A DNA stretch of 64,000 nucleotides from Desulfurococcales archaeon (GTDB taxonomy: Archaea; Thermoproteota; Thermoprotei_A; Sulfolobales; Desulfurococcaceae), in NCBI GenBank assembly GCA_015520735.1, contig WAPN01000006.1, forward strand, positions 1 to 64,000. The letters are read 5' to 3'. Positions 51,404 through 60,564 of the stretch are shown piece after piece (position 1 is the stretch's first letter; the number at the start of each line of letters is the position of its first letter). The translations under genes were made by a program, and so were the position numbers. Below the pieces are notes generated by a model, which saw nothing but the letters and a program-made list of their open reading frames with translations, did no database searches and was not told where the DNA came from.

Positions 51404-52603
51404 GTGATTGACCTGCGTATCCTTACCGCTGGTATGATATTCATTATTCTCGTAACATGTTTACTCGGTACGAGCATAAATTATGCTGTTAGTTATGAAT
51501 CTATAGCTATCCACGTAGAACTACTTGATGGGGCACCATTACCAAATGCAACTATATTGCTTATTCCCAGTAGTGATATTATGCATATCTACACAAACAC
51601 CACCAATGCATCTGGCATTTCAGTATTCAATATACCGTCACCATTATCAGGTAACCTCAAGATCCATTTAACGATAGAATACAATATATATGGGATCATC
51701 TATGACGGTGAGAAAACTATCAACACTACATCGCGAAGTAAACACATCATCTATATTAAAATTCCATACACGGTACTTAACAAGGAAATAAGAATCACCG
51801 ATGAATACGGTGAAAACGTATCTGGTCATGTAACTCTAACATTTAATCAAGTACATCTACTTAACGTGAACTTCAGTAATGGTATAGCATTGATAAACGG
51901 CAGAATAGGTAAACAAGTGCTCTTATGGTCCAACAATACATTGTTTCAGAATAAATACATGTTACAGGTCATTATCGGCAATACTTCGGCAAGCTTTGAA
52001 GGTGTACCAAGTAATATACATGTTGATATAAGGCCTCCAAGAATTAAGGTGCTAGAAATCACGGGAAGATATTGTCCTTCGCTTGGAATAATCCATGTAG
52101 AGCTTAGGCTTATTATCAGGGATGGGATATCAACGTCTAAGAACATAGTTAAGGCAATAATATTGCTGGAACACTGCAATATTGGTAAATGCATATTCAA
52201 ACCGGGAATCAAAACCTCGTTGGGTGGTCAAAATTATTCACAGTACATGAGCATCACAATATGGTACAATATTCAGCAAACATACTTTGTAGGGAGAAAA
52301 ACAGTCAACGTTAGCTTTATAGTATCAATAGGGGATCCGGGCAACCATCGTGTAAACATTGTTAAACATGTTATCGTGCATTTAAATACGGCTACGCCAT
52401 CAAATACTTTAAGCCCGGCGAGCCCTATAATGAGCTCTCAGAACGGCTCAACTACTATCATAAGAACAGTTAATGGAGAAGAAGGAGCTATAGCTAGTAG
52501 TGCCAGTCTTCTAAACTGGATCACCAAGAATATAGGTATTATTGTGTCGGCAACAATAGCGTTTATTGTCCTTATACTTGAAGCTCGCTATCATAAAGAA
52601 TAA
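51404..52603 (+). CDS. Membrane-anchored extracellular beta-sandwich protein
   Basis: A 399-residue protein: N-terminal signal (about 4-27), a carboxypeptidase-regulatory-like or Ig-like domain (LDGAPLPNATILLIP near 40-54), more beta-rich extracellular parts with many glycosylation sequons (NTT, NAS, NVS), a Ser/Thr/Pro linker near 335-370 and one membrane helix (about 378-395). Likely a surface protein. GTG start after CTGGTG. Its 3' end overlaps the convergent gch3 by 32 bases. Confidence 0.65.
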   Translation: MIDLRILTAGMIFIILVTCLLGTSINYAVSYESIAIHVELLDGAPLPNATILLIPSSDIMHIYTNTTNASGISVFNIPSPLSGNLKIHLTIEYNIYGIIYDGEKTINTTSRSKHIIYIKIPYTVLNKEIRITDEYGENVSGHVTLTFNQVHLLNVNFSNGIALINGRIGKQVLLWSNNTLFQNKYMLQVIIGNTSASFEGVPSNIHVDIRPPRIKVLEITGRYCPSLGIIHVELRLIIRDGISTSKNIVKAIILLEHCNIGKCIFKPGIKTSLGGQNYSQYMSITIWYNIQQTYFVGRKTVNVSFIVSIGDPGNHRVNIVKHVIVHLNTATPSNTLSPASPIMSSQNGSTTIIRTVNGEEGAIASSASLLNWITKNIGIIVSATIAFIVLILEARYHKE

Positions 52604-53282
52604 GGAATCTCCTACACCTGTTTGTCCTTATATCACTCAATGCTTTAGCCGATAACTCGAGAGCCTTACGTGAATTCAATGATACGCCCACACCAGCCTT
52701 AAGATATGTTGGTAGAAGCTCCAATAGATCATTAATGGCATCTGTACTTAACACGGCGATCATATTGTCTCCGCCCAAATATCCCGTAATGCCTCCAAGA
52801 CGAATAGTAGCTCTAGTTATCTCACTATAAACACTCATAATCTTGACATATGTTTCGAACACACTAGTCTGAATAGTTGTTCTCGTTATATTGTTGAAAT
52901 CTATGTGAACCACAGCCAAGGGTTCATCGTCACCACTAATATACACTAGTTTCTTATCTTCTTTTTCAGCTATTCTGCTTGCCATCAGCTGTGCTGTGAA
53001 GGGTCTCTTATGCACCAGTGATACTATCCTCACACCCTTCGGGGAAAGCGGCTCAATATCTGTCAGTATTTCTTCAAGATCTTTTTCTTTAAACCCATTA
53101 CTGAGCGCTATGAAGTAATCGTATCTAACTGGTATGACGAAACCTCCTCTCCTAGAAAACATTCTCTGCAGACTTGAGTAGATATTAGATTGTAGCTCCT
53201 GTATCTTCCACTCCCTATCATAGCCTAGTGTCTCCGTCCACTCTCTGTACTCTAATAATTTTATGAGCGTTATACGGGGCAA
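52572..53282 (-). CDS. gch3: GTP cyclohydrolase III
   Basis: First step of archaeal riboflavin (and related) synthesis: converts GTP to the formylamino-pyrimidine phosphate (FAPy). 236 residues with the GGDEF-like fold of this enzyme; MPRITLIKLLEYREWTETLG at the N-terminus, VRYDYFIALSNG near 53-64, the acidic VHIDFNN near 123-129 and the GGDNMIAV motif near 168-175, where the GG-DN replaces GGDEF. Last gene of the ribB-ribC-ribH-gch3 operon on the minus strand. Confidence 0.92.
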   Translation of the reverse strand: MPRITLIKLLEYREWTETLGYDREWKIQELQSNIYSSLQRMFSRRGGFVIPVRYDYFIALSNGFKEKDLEEILTDIEPLSPKGVRIVSLVHKRPFTAQLMASRIAEKEDKKLVYISGDDEPLAVVHIDFNNITRTTIQTSVFETYVKIMSVYSEITRATIRLGGITGYLGGDNMIAVLSTDAINDLLELLPTYLKAGVGVSLNSRKALELSAKALSDIRTNRCRRFLILYDSELQV

Positions 53283-53308
53283 AAGACTCTCTACCTATTT
53301 AGACTATT

Positions 53309-53767
53309 TTACTCAACGATTATGGTCTCATCATCTCTTAGCTCTATTTCACCGAGTTTCTTTGTTCTTAATATCATCTTCACAACGGCTTCTACGGCTC
53401 TTCTGGCATAGTCTTCAATCCTCTCCATTGCCTGCATTCTTGTTGCTCCAGGCCCAATTATACCTAGTCCTACTGGTTTTCCATACTCTATCATTAGATC
53501 CATTATTTTCCTAGCTGTCTGGCCCGCCACTAATTCGTCGTGCTTTGTTTCCCCCTGTATTACTGCACCGAGAGCCACTATTCCGTCAAGCTCTTCTCTT
53601 TCTAGTAGTTTTTTCACGGCGAAAGGTATCTCGTATGTTCCAGGAACTTTTACTACGATGGGCACTTTTATGCCGAGGAATTTCGCATGATTTATTGCTT
53701 TCTGAAGCATTAGATAAGTTATATCATAGTTAAATTCTGCCACGACGATACCTATCTTTACATCCAT
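53309..53767 (-). CDS. ribH: 6,7-dimethyl-8-ribityllumazine synthase
   Basis: Condenses the pyrimidine with dihydroxybutanone phosphate. 152 residues. Family motifs: [12 protein letters not shown] near 6-17, [16 protein letters not shown] near 40-55, [14 protein letters not shown] near 65-78 with the catalytic His, and [14 protein letters not shown] near 100-113. The ATG at 53767 begins MDVKIGIV. It sits between ribC and gch3 with short spacers. Confidence 0.95.
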   Translation of the reverse strand: MDVKIGIVVAEFNYDITYLMLQKAINHAKFLGIKVPIVVKVPGTYEIPFAVKKLLEREELDGIVALGAVIQGETKHDELVAGQTARKIMDLMIEYGKPVGLGIIGPGATRMQAMERIEDYARRAVEAVVKMILRTKKLGEIELRDDETIIVE

Positions 53768-53793
53768 TGCAAACACACCCTATATCTTAAGTC

Positions 53794-54264
53794 CTACAAT
53801 TTAAGCGGGCCCACATCGGGCCTACCTTGTCTAAGTCCATGCCCAGCATATCTTGTAAGTGCTTCTCGCCCATGTCTAATTAGTTTTACAAGATTTAAAG
53901 CATGTTCCATTGCCCTGTTCTTAGCGATCTCAAGGAGCTCATCCGGATTTTCAGCTTCATCCTCATGTACTGTCACGTCAATAATGTGTTTGCCAGTCAT
54001 GATCTGGAGGATTATGAGACCCGTGCTCATGGCTAGGTAGCTGTACTTATCAACCTGTTTGGCTCCAACCCAGCCCAAGGTTATGACCGCCTCACATCCT
54101 TCGTTCATTATAAGATTCCTAGCAGCCACTGGTATGTCTTTGATGCCGGGAACAGTGTATCTTATTATCTTTGCCTCAGGCAGATTTTCTTGGATAACTT
54201 TTATGGCATATCTCGCCATATCGACCCTTGAAAAGGTCGTGTCGACAACGCCTATTTTAATCAT
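53794..54264 (-). CDS. ribC: Riboflavin synthase, archaeal type
   Basis: Joins two lumazines to give riboflavin; the archaeal enzyme is related to lumazine synthase. 156 residues. KIGVVDTTFSRVDMARYA near 3-20, TVPGIKDIPVAARNLI near 36-51, VITLGWVGAKQVDK near 60-73, and the C-terminal TRYAGHGLRQGRPDVGPLKL in line with the family. The ATG at 54264 overlaps the ribB stop by 8 bases (ATGATTAA), so translation is coupled. Confidence 0.94.
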   Translation of the reverse strand: MIKIGVVDTTFSRVDMARYAIKVIQENLPEAKIIRYTVPGIKDIPVAARNLIMNEGCEAVITLGWVGAKQVDKYSYLAMSTGLIILQIMTGKHIIDVTVHEDEAENPDELLEIAKNRAMEHALNLVKLIRHGREALTRYAGHGLRQGRPDVGPLKL

Positions 54265-54943
54265 ATAGGAAGCCCCTCTTCTCAGCCTCCGTAATGATAT
54301 CGAAGCCGTTGATGAAGAGCAGACCATTCCTCCTCGCAAATTTTCGTGCGTCTTCGTAGGGCAGGCTTATTCCCTCAGCGAGCATTTCCGCTATAACCAT
54401 GCTGGGGGTTAAACCCGTAATCAGGGCAAGGGATGTTGCGAGCTCCGTGTGGCCCCGCCTATTCGCTATTCCTCTCGATGTTAGCAATGGAACGTGCCCT
54501 GGAGCGTAAAACTCTCGCTTGAATGTTTCGATCGCTTCTGTGCCAAAGCCCTTATACACTAGTTCTGCAACTTTGTGGAGACGCTTAATCGTTAATGCTT
54601 TATCATTATCATTTATTCCCGTCTTGGTATCTACATGGTTCAACCACAGATTAAAGGCCGGGGGATCACCATATCTGGGCCTCCTAACACTAATTTCTCG
54701 TAGGACAGGATGTTTTGATAGAAGCTCATTCATGAACGGTAATTGAAGCGTTTCCCTGAACTTACTACCAGATACAAAGCATATTAGTCCTCCAGCGTTT
54801 TTCCTCAAATAAGTTATTTTCTTAGAGTCTATTATTCCTGCATAGAATATCATATCAGTCTCAGCTTCTCTCTCAGCACTATCAAAAACTAAGACAGGCT
54901 TACCCGAAAGGAGCTCGTTTCTAACAACTATCCAATCAACCAA
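54257..54943 (-). CDS. ribB: 3,4-dihydroxy-2-butanone-4-phosphate synthase
   Basis: Makes the four-carbon unit from ribulose 5-phosphate. About 228 residues from the TTG at 54943; longer readings to 55108 run into the divergent gene and add unlike sequence. FDSAEREAETDMIFYA carries the acidic active-site loop (DSAEREAE...D), and GHVPLLTSRGIANRRGHTELA near 150-172 holds the conserved RxGHTE. In most relatives the loop is DSxxREGE; here Gly is Ala. First gene of the riboflavin operon. Confidence 0.9.
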   Translation of the reverse strand: MVDWIVVRNELLSGKPVLVFDSAEREAETDMIFYAGIIDSKKITYLRKNAGGLICFVSGSKFRETLQLPFMNELLSKHPVLREISVRRPRYGDPPAFNLWLNHVDTKTGINDNDKALTIKRLHKVAELVYKGFGTEAIETFKREFYAPGHVPLLTSRGIANRRGHTELATSLALITGLTPSMVIAEMLAEGISLPYEDARKFARRNGLLFINGFDIITEAEKRGFLYD

Positions 54944-55088
54944 GCCTGATACACCATTAGGATTCTGTTCTATAGTGTGTTTAGGGTACAGTAATAATAA
55001 GGTATTCCTGCCCAGATTACTTTTTGGGCGATGAAGATTCCTAGTCCAGACCGATGGAGGTGAGGAAGGGATCTCCGGCACAGAGCCC

Positions 55089-56174
55089 TTGATCATAAAT
55101 CTCGACAAGATACTTGTGGGAGAAAAACTGGATGTGATCGAACATGCCTACATTCAGATAGAAGACGGTGTAATAACGGATATCGAGCAGACATGGTCAC
55201 CGGACGGGTTAAACATTGGTGGGATCGCTTTACCTCTCCCTGTTAATGCACATGTGCACTTAAACGACTATGTTGCTCCGGAGTCCTGTATAGGTTATGA
55301 TCTAGCATCATTTGTAGGGAGCAAAGGAATAAAATTACCTATTACGCGTCTGTTAAGACATAAATTCGTTGATAACCCATTGGCCAGGTCAATCAGTATA
55401 TACTACGCCTTAGCTGATTTCCAAGAACACAAAGATTATTGCAGAGAAAACAAGGAACTCATAGAAAAAAACGGACCTAGATATCTGGGGCTTTCCAGGC
55501 CCTTTAATCCACTTGATACAGTAGAATACGATGATGTAGCAAGAATTTGCGATGGTATAGGGATATCGAATCCATTGAGAATACCTCCATATGTTATGGA
55601 GGAAATCTCCCGTCTTTCCCTCATATGTCCGGTCAGTGCACATGTCAGCGAAACAAGGCGGATGGAGGAAAGAGGTAGCCTTCACTATCTTTTGAATTAT
55701 AGAGTGAAACTAGTTAGTGTTGTACATGGTATTTTTCTTAAAAAATGGGAGCTCAGACAGCTAGCAGAAGAAGATATACCGCTTGTGGTCTGCCCACGTA
55801 GCAACTTATGGTTTATCGGAAGAATGGCCGACATAGCTACCGCTCTCAAAGAAGGAGTTACCATAGCTTTGGGTACAGATAATGCAGGCTGTTTCCACCC
55901 AGATATTTTTGCCGAGATGGAATTGTTATTCACAATATATAGAGGGAATATTGATGCACGCGAAATTGTCAAAATGACCTTTATTAATGGTTACAAAGCA
56001 CTAGGCACATCGCCAAGATTTATAGATGTCAGACAGCCAGCTGATATGCTAGTGTTGAGAGAGCCTAGACTCGCCAGATATTCATGGAACGTGTACGGCT
56101 CGATCATTAGAAGAGGATCTTATTGCAATAAACTCGTTGTACGTGACGGGGTTATTATAAAGAGTTTTAACTAG
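55089..56174 (+). CDS. Amidohydrolase of the deaminase group, beside rib genes
   Basis: A 361-residue zinc amidohydrolase. The full metal and catalytic set is present: HVH at 55-57, His185 and Glu188 in HVSET, His213 in VVHG, and Asp264 in LGTDNAG. The H-x-x-E pattern and the PRSNLWF region near 236-242 place it with the cytosine/SAH/atrazine-type deaminases that act on C=N bonds of heterocycles. Start TTG at 55089. It is divergent from the ribB operon, suggesting a riboflavin-path role: either the unassigned archaeal pyrimidine deaminase or the deformylation step. Function is inferred from motif and place only. Confidence 0.8.
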   Translation: MIINLDKILVGEKLDVIEHAYIQIEDGVITDIEQTWSPDGLNIGGIALPLPVNAHVHLNDYVAPESCIGYDLASFVGSKGIKLPITRLLRHKFVDNPLARSISIYYALADFQEHKDYCRENKELIEKNGPRYLGLSRPFNPLDTVEYDDVARICDGIGISNPLRIPPYVMEEISRLSLICPVSAHVSETRRMEERGSLHYLLNYRVKLVSVVHGIFLKKWELRQLAEEDIPLVVCPRSNLWFIGRMADIATALKEGVTIALGTDNAGCFHPDIFAEMELLFTIYRGNIDAREIVKMTFINGYKALGTSPRFIDVRQPADMLVLREPRLARYSWNVYGSIIRRGSYCNKLVVRDGVIIKSFN

Positions 56175-56223
56175 ATAAGACAATACCTTATTTTCCGAAA
56201 ATCTAGGCAAGGGTGTATGCTAA

Positions 56224-57330
56224 TTGTCAACGATACTAGATCCATGGGGTCACTTTGCTATCGAGAAATACGAGAAGCTCTTCAAGCAATTCGGTATTCA
56301 ACCCATTGATACTGTTCTAGACAAGCTTCCAATTAAACACCATTTCTTCACGAGAAGAATAGTGTTTGGTCACAGGGATTTTGACAAATGGCTTGACGCC
56401 CTCAATCGTGGGGAAAAAGTCGCAGTATTGACTGGTTTCATGCCCAGCGGCCATACCCATCTAGGACACCTGATGGTTTTCGAGGAGCTAAAATATCTTC
56501 AGAGCCTTGGTGTACATGTTAAAATAGTAGTTGCAGATGCAGAGGCATATGCTGTCAGGAAGCTTGATCGTCGAAAAGTGGTCGAGTATGGCTTAGAATA
56601 TATACGCCATGCCATAGCATGGGGGCTCGACCCTGCTAAGACCGAATTCTATTTCCAGACGAACAATACAACACCATACTATAGGCTAATCCAGATGTTC
56701 TCGAGAAAAATAACGAAGGCCGAGTTCGAGGCCATTTATGGTGAGGTTAGTCCGGGCAAGATCGTCGCCGCGTTAACACAGGCATCGGACATCCTCCATA
56801 TGCAACTGAAAGCTTATGGAGGCTACAAACACATCCTTGTGCCAGTAGGCGCTGATCAAGACCCTCATCTCCGCCTAACGAGAGATCTAGCGGATAGATT
56901 CGCGCAAGAGCTTAGTCTAAGGAGGCCTGCATCATTCTATCATAAGTTCATACGTGGTCTCGACGGAAACAAGATGAGCAGTAGCAAATCAGATTTCGCG
57001 ATCCTCCTATTAGACAAGCCCGAGGTAATTAAGAAAAAAGTAATGATGGCGCTGACAGGCGGTAGGCCCACGGCGGAAGAGCAGAGACTTCTTGGCGGCG
57101 AGCCAGAGAAGTGTACGATCTATGAGTTATATACATACTTTCTGTTACGAGACGATGAAGAACTGAAGAAACAGTACGAAAGGTGCAGGAAGGGCGAGAT
57201 CCTCTGTGGTAAGTGCAAGAAAAACGCGTTAAAACTATTATTAGAGATGATCAAGACTCATCAGGAGAAATACAGAGAGCTCTTGGAGAGCCAGGTTATC
57301 GAAAAACATGTGAATATACCTGATTTCTAA
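56224..57330 (+). CDS. trpS: Tryptophanyl-tRNA synthetase
   Basis: Class I synthetase of the archaeal/eukaryotic type, 368 residues. N-terminal PWGHFAIEKYEKLFKQFG matches the human/archaeal form; the HIGH-like motif is SGHTHLGH near 75-82; VADAEAYAVR near 100-109; and KMSSSK near 258-263 is perfect. The C-terminal CGKCKK contains paired Cys. TTG start at 56224 after a short gap from the amidohydrolase. Confidence 0.95.
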   Translation: MSTILDPWGHFAIEKYEKLFKQFGIQPIDTVLDKLPIKHHFFTRRIVFGHRDFDKWLDALNRGEKVAVLTGFMPSGHTHLGHLMVFEELKYLQSLGVHVKIVVADAEAYAVRKLDRRKVVEYGLEYIRHAIAWGLDPAKTEFYFQTNNTTPYYRLIQMFSRKITKAEFEAIYGEVSPGKIVAALTQASDILHMQLKAYGGYKHILVPVGADQDPHLRLTRDLADRFAQELSLRRPASFYHKFIRGLDGNKMSSSKSDFAILLLDKPEVIKKKVMMALTGGRPTAEEQRLLGGEPEKCTIYELYTYFLLRDDEELKKQYERCRKGEILCGKCKKNALKLLLEMIKTHQEKYRELLESQVIEKHVNIPDF

Positions 57331-57344
57331 GACGTTATCACCCT

Positions 57345-57992
57345 TCATCCATTTATTTCCTCAATAAGGCGTAATGCAACTGATAATGGATCATCTGCCT
57401 TCGTTATAGCGGAGCCCACAATTATTATTTCAGCTCCAGCCTCTACGAGAGGCTTTGCCTTACCTGGCTTTATGCCTCCAGCTACGGCTACTGTTGCATT
57501 TAGTCGAGCTAGTTTCCTTATCTCGTTAATCATATCAGATGCTGTTATTCCTCTTCTCCTTTGGACATCTATACCAAGATGATACAATATTATATCGGCT
57601 CCGAGACTGATTACTTCCTTTGCTCGCCTCACCGGATCGGCACAGTTAATAAGGTCTACCATGACCTGTCCATTGTATCTGTGGGCTGTTTTTACAGCAT
57701 CATTAATGGTCGAGTCATCAGCTAGTCCAAGCACAGTTACAATATCAGCACCAGCTTTAAACATGATTTCGGATTCAAATCCTCCTACGTCCATTGTCTT
57801 TGTATCTGCAACCACTTTTGACTGTGTGATTTCTTTCAATAGTTTTACACTCAACGCTCCCCAGGATTTTATGAGAGGTGTGCCTGCCTCAATCAATAGC
57901 TTTTCTCTGTCAAGCTCGGAGGATAAGATGCTTGCTAGCCTTAGGGCAAATGAGATGTTATCCGTGTCGAGGGCTACTTGAAGTAATGCCAT
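57345..57992 (-). CDS. 3-hexulose-6-phosphate synthase (OMPDC superfamily)
   Basis: A 215-residue TIM barrel of the OMP-decarboxylase superfamily. The pattern LIEAGTPLIKSWG near 34-46, ADTKTMDVGGFES near 63-75, DIVTVLGLADDSTI near 84-97 and AVAGGIKPGKA near 170-180 fits hexulose-6-phosphate synthase. In archaea that lack the oxidative pentose phosphate path, the reverse reaction yields ribulose 5-phosphate from hexulose 6-phosphate, feeding ribB and nucleotides. The partner isomerase (Phi) is not fused or adjacent. Confidence 0.9.
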   Translation of the reverse strand: MALLQVALDTDNISFALRLASILSSELDREKLLIEAGTPLIKSWGALSVKLLKEITQSKVVADTKTMDVGGFESEIMFKAGADIVTVLGLADDSTINDAVKTAHRYNGQVMVDLINCADPVRRAKEVISLGADIILYHLGIDVQRRRGITASDMINEIRKLARLNATVAVAGGIKPGKAKPLVEAGAEIIIVGSAITKADDPLSVALRLIEEING

Positions 57993-58048
57993 TTATCCCA
58001 CCACGAATAATCAATACTATAGAGTGTATTTGAATAAAGCGCCTAGAA

Positions 58049-58783
58049 GTGATTATCTTGGACAATATAAAGGAGGAAAAGACCAGGCTTCGGCGACTTA
58101 TATGGGATCTCATGGAGAGGAGTAATATTTCCAGGTTTCCACGACCTGTATATGGCAGGATACCTAATTTTGTCGGTGCAGAAGAGGCTGCTAAAAAGGC
58201 TTTATCGCTTAACGAGTGGAGGAGGGCACTAGTTGTAAAGGTTAATCCCGATTCTCCTCAGAGGCCTCTCAGAGAACTTGCTCTTCAGGAGGGGAAGAAG
58301 GTTATAATGGCTACTCCACGTTTGAGGCAGGGATTTATAATGATAGATCCGGCCATTATCCCAAAATCTATGGTCAGGTTCGCGTCAACAATTAAGGGCG
58401 CGTTTAAGCTGGGCAGGCTTTTACGCTTAACAGAGATACCTCCCATCGACATGATAATTACGGGATGCGTGGCCGTTGATCGGAGAGGAAATAGACTAGG
58501 TAAAGGAGGAGGTTATGCAGAAATAGAATATGCCATACTAAGGGAACTCGACGTCATAGATGAAAACATACCAGTTATTACAACGGTCCACGATATCCAG
58601 ATAGTTGATCATATTCCTAGAGAGGATCATGACCTGACAGTAGATGTAATTTTAACGCCAACCAAGACATTAAAAATAGAGCCTAGACCGCCTAAACCAA
58701 AAGGGATTTACTGGAACTTATTGGCCGACAAGAAGGACTTACCCCTTATCAAAGAGCTACGACAATTACTTTCTCGGGAATGA
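58049..58783 (+). CDS. 5-formyltetrahydrofolate cyclo-ligase-like protein
   Basis: A 244-residue protein of the 5-FCL-like group. EEKTRLRRLIWDLMERSNIS near 9-28, RALVVKVNPDSPQRPLRELA near 59-78, IITGCVAVDRRGNRLGKGGGYAE near 135-157 with the GKGGGY signature, and ITTVHDIQIVD near 175-185. Whether it uses folate is unclear; such proteins occur widely in archaea and some may act in thiamine salvage or other roles. Confidence 0.85.
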   Translation: MIILDNIKEEKTRLRRLIWDLMERSNISRFPRPVYGRIPNFVGAEEAAKKALSLNEWRRALVVKVNPDSPQRPLRELALQEGKKVIMATPRLRQGFIMIDPAIIPKSMVRFASTIKGAFKLGRLLRLTEIPPIDMIITGCVAVDRRGNRLGKGGGYAEIEYAILRELDVIDENIPVITTVHDIQIVDHIPREDHDLTVDVILTPTKTLKIEPRPPKPKGIYWNLLADKKDLPLIKELRQLLSRE

Positions 58784-58825
58784 AACCCTTATTTTGAAAC
58801 CACAGTTAAGAAAGTAGATAGGTGC

Positions 58826-59926
58826 ATGGTTGTGGATCCCAAGAACCTGCTTGAAACAGCCAGAAATATAACAAATAACACATTGAGAGAAGTGCTTGAC
58901 GAGGTTCTACGTGAAGCAAGCAGTGTAACTGCTTACGCATCCGAACTGATAGACTATATCAGCGATTACACATTGCGTGGTGGAAAGAGGCTGAGAGCAT
59001 TCCTCGTACTGATAGGATATTGGGCGGAGAAGTGGGGTAGCGGAAACCTTGACACGATACGATACATCATGGCCGCTATAGAATTTATGCAGAGCTACTT
59101 CTTGGCCCACGATGACATAATGGACAGAGACACCATAAGGAGAGGCGGGCCCACAGTACACGTTATGTTTGAGCGGAGCTGTAGAGATAAGTCCTTGCTG
59201 ACTGATTGCAAACATTATGGTTTGAGTCAGGCTATTCTCGGAGGAGACTACTTAGAGAGCTTGGCAATTTACTCTTTCTATAAATCGGGTGTAACCAGCG
59301 AAGATCTACGTAGACTGATACATTACTACACGCGTGGTCTTCGCCTAGTATCGTATGGGCAATTCTTGGATGTTCTAATAGCTGGTCTACCTCTCGAGAA
59401 GGTTACCGAGAAAGACGTGATTACAATCCACAAGTACAAGACGGCATCCTACACTATAGAGCTACCATTATACTTGGGGGCAATAGCAGCTGGGTCGAAA
59501 AACCATAAGCTGTTTGAAGCTTTTACTGCCTACGCCTACCCTGCGGGCGTAGCTTTCCAGATACAAGATGATATCTTGGGCCTATATGGTGATCCAAAGG
59601 TTACAGGAAAGCCCGTTGGGAGCGATGTTAGAGAGAAAAAGAAGACACTACTTGTTGTCAAGGCCTATGAATGGGGTAGCGAAGAGGATAAAGAGTTTCT
59701 GAGACTAGTATACGATAAAAAGAAGCCTGAAGAGATAAGCGAAGACGATATTATAAGGGTCCAAGAGATCGTGAGGAAGACTGGTAGTCTTGATTATAGT
59801 GTAGAATACATGCAGAGACTGACGAGAGAAGCCAAGGTCGCACTTGATAAATGTGAGTGTATAAGTTCTGAGGCTAGAGAATTGCTTGGGTGGCTCTTGG
59901 AGCTAATAATTAAACGTAAGAAATAG
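58826..59926 (+). CDS. Geranylgeranyl/farnesyl diphosphate synthase
   Basis: Builds the C20 (or longer) chain of archaeal ether lipids. 366 residues. GGKRLRAFLVLIGYW near 52-66, first Asp-rich motif AHDDIMDRD near 90-98, KYKTASYTIELPLYLGAI near 204-221 and second Asp-rich motif FQIQDDILGLYGD near 239-251. In long-chain enzymes the residues before the first motif set length; here Tyr-Phe-Leu (MQSYFLAHDD) sit there. ATG after AGGTGC. Confidence 0.93.
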   Translation: MVVDPKNLLETARNITNNTLREVLDEVLREASSVTAYASELIDYISDYTLRGGKRLRAFLVLIGYWAEKWGSGNLDTIRYIMAAIEFMQSYFLAHDDIMDRDTIRRGGPTVHVMFERSCRDKSLLTDCKHYGLSQAILGGDYLESLAIYSFYKSGVTSEDLRRLIHYYTRGLRLVSYGQFLDVLIAGLPLEKVTEKDVITIHKYKTASYTIELPLYLGAIAAGSKNHKLFEAFTAYAYPAGVAFQIQDDILGLYGDPKVTGKPVGSDVREKKKTLLVVKAYEWGSEEDKEFLRLVYDKKKPEEISEDDIIRVQEIVRKTGSLDYSVEYMQRLTREAKVALDKCECISSEARELLGWLLELIIKRKK

Positions 59927-59941
59927 ATTGCAGAGACTTGA

Positions 59942-60205
59942 TTATTTTTGCTCTTCTACCTCCTCCTTCTCCAGTTCTTTTATCATTTTCTCGATTTCTT
60001 CCGGGGGAATAGATGGCGTAGTGGCTAGTACATAACCTATGTAACCTATTATTCCAAATAATATGAGCATACTGAAATATACTGTTAATTTTACCACGAT
60101 GATCGATATTGTTTCTCCGGCCCCGAAGACCAACCAAGTATAAATGATCGCGAAGACCACTGCCAGACATATTAATAGAAAACCAGCAAGCCTACTATAG
60201 CTCAT
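59942..60205 (-). CDS. Small two-helix membrane protein
   Basis: An 87-residue protein with two membrane helices (about 7-27 and 33-57) and a charged cytoplasmic tail (PPEEIEKMIKELEKEEVEEQ). The pattern is common among small unassigned archaeal membrane proteins. Divergent from DUF504; the shared 89-base spacer is AT-rich. It ends 15 bases from the convergent prenyl synthase. Confidence 0.65.
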   Translation of the reverse strand: MSYSRLAGFLLICLAVVFAIIYTWLVFGAGETISIIVVKLTVYFSMLILFGIIGYIGYVLATTPSIPPEEIEKMIKELEKEEVEEQK

Positions 60206-60294
60206 AAACCATCACTCATTAATATGCTATCTATTAATTATTGACTCGTCAGCATAAAAACTATGTATGAGAAAAGATTTATGGTTGATCATTA

Positions 60295-60564
60295 TTGGGT
60301 AGGAAACGAGGAGAAATAGAGGAGTGGCTCAGAAAAGTTGTTTTCTCCGGCGAGAAAGAGGAATACATAGTTTTTATCAAGCATCGAACCGATGAAGGCG
60401 TCGTCTTAAGACCTATTCCAGGCAGGTTCATAGATGATCTTAGGCGGGGCTATCTATACGTTGGTGAGGAGATGATTCCTTTTCATAGAGTCGTCGAGAT
60501 AAGAAGAAAAGACGGGACAGTAGTTTATAGTAGGAGGTCGGGAGAGAAAAAACAGCGCCTTTAG
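60295..60564 (+). CDS. DUF504/UPF0248 family protein
   Basis: An 89-residue basic protein typical of archaeal DUF504 (RNA-binding-like): EYIVFIKHRTDEGVVLRPIPG, then DDLRRGYLYVGEEMIPFHRVVEIRR described here in part, with the PFHRV motif at the centre. TTG start. Its last four bases overlap the convergent gdhA. Function is unknown but the family often lies with RNA-processing genes. Confidence 0.85.
   Translation: MGRKRGEIEEWLRKVVFSGEKEEYIVFIKHRTDEGVVLRPIPGRFIDDLRRGYLYVGEEMIPFHRVVEIRRKDGTVVYSRRSGEKKQRL

Noticed and set aside
59910-60170. 86-codon frame on the minus strand
   Set aside because: Shifted reading of the same region; the 59942-60205 frame has clear membrane helices and is the better gene.
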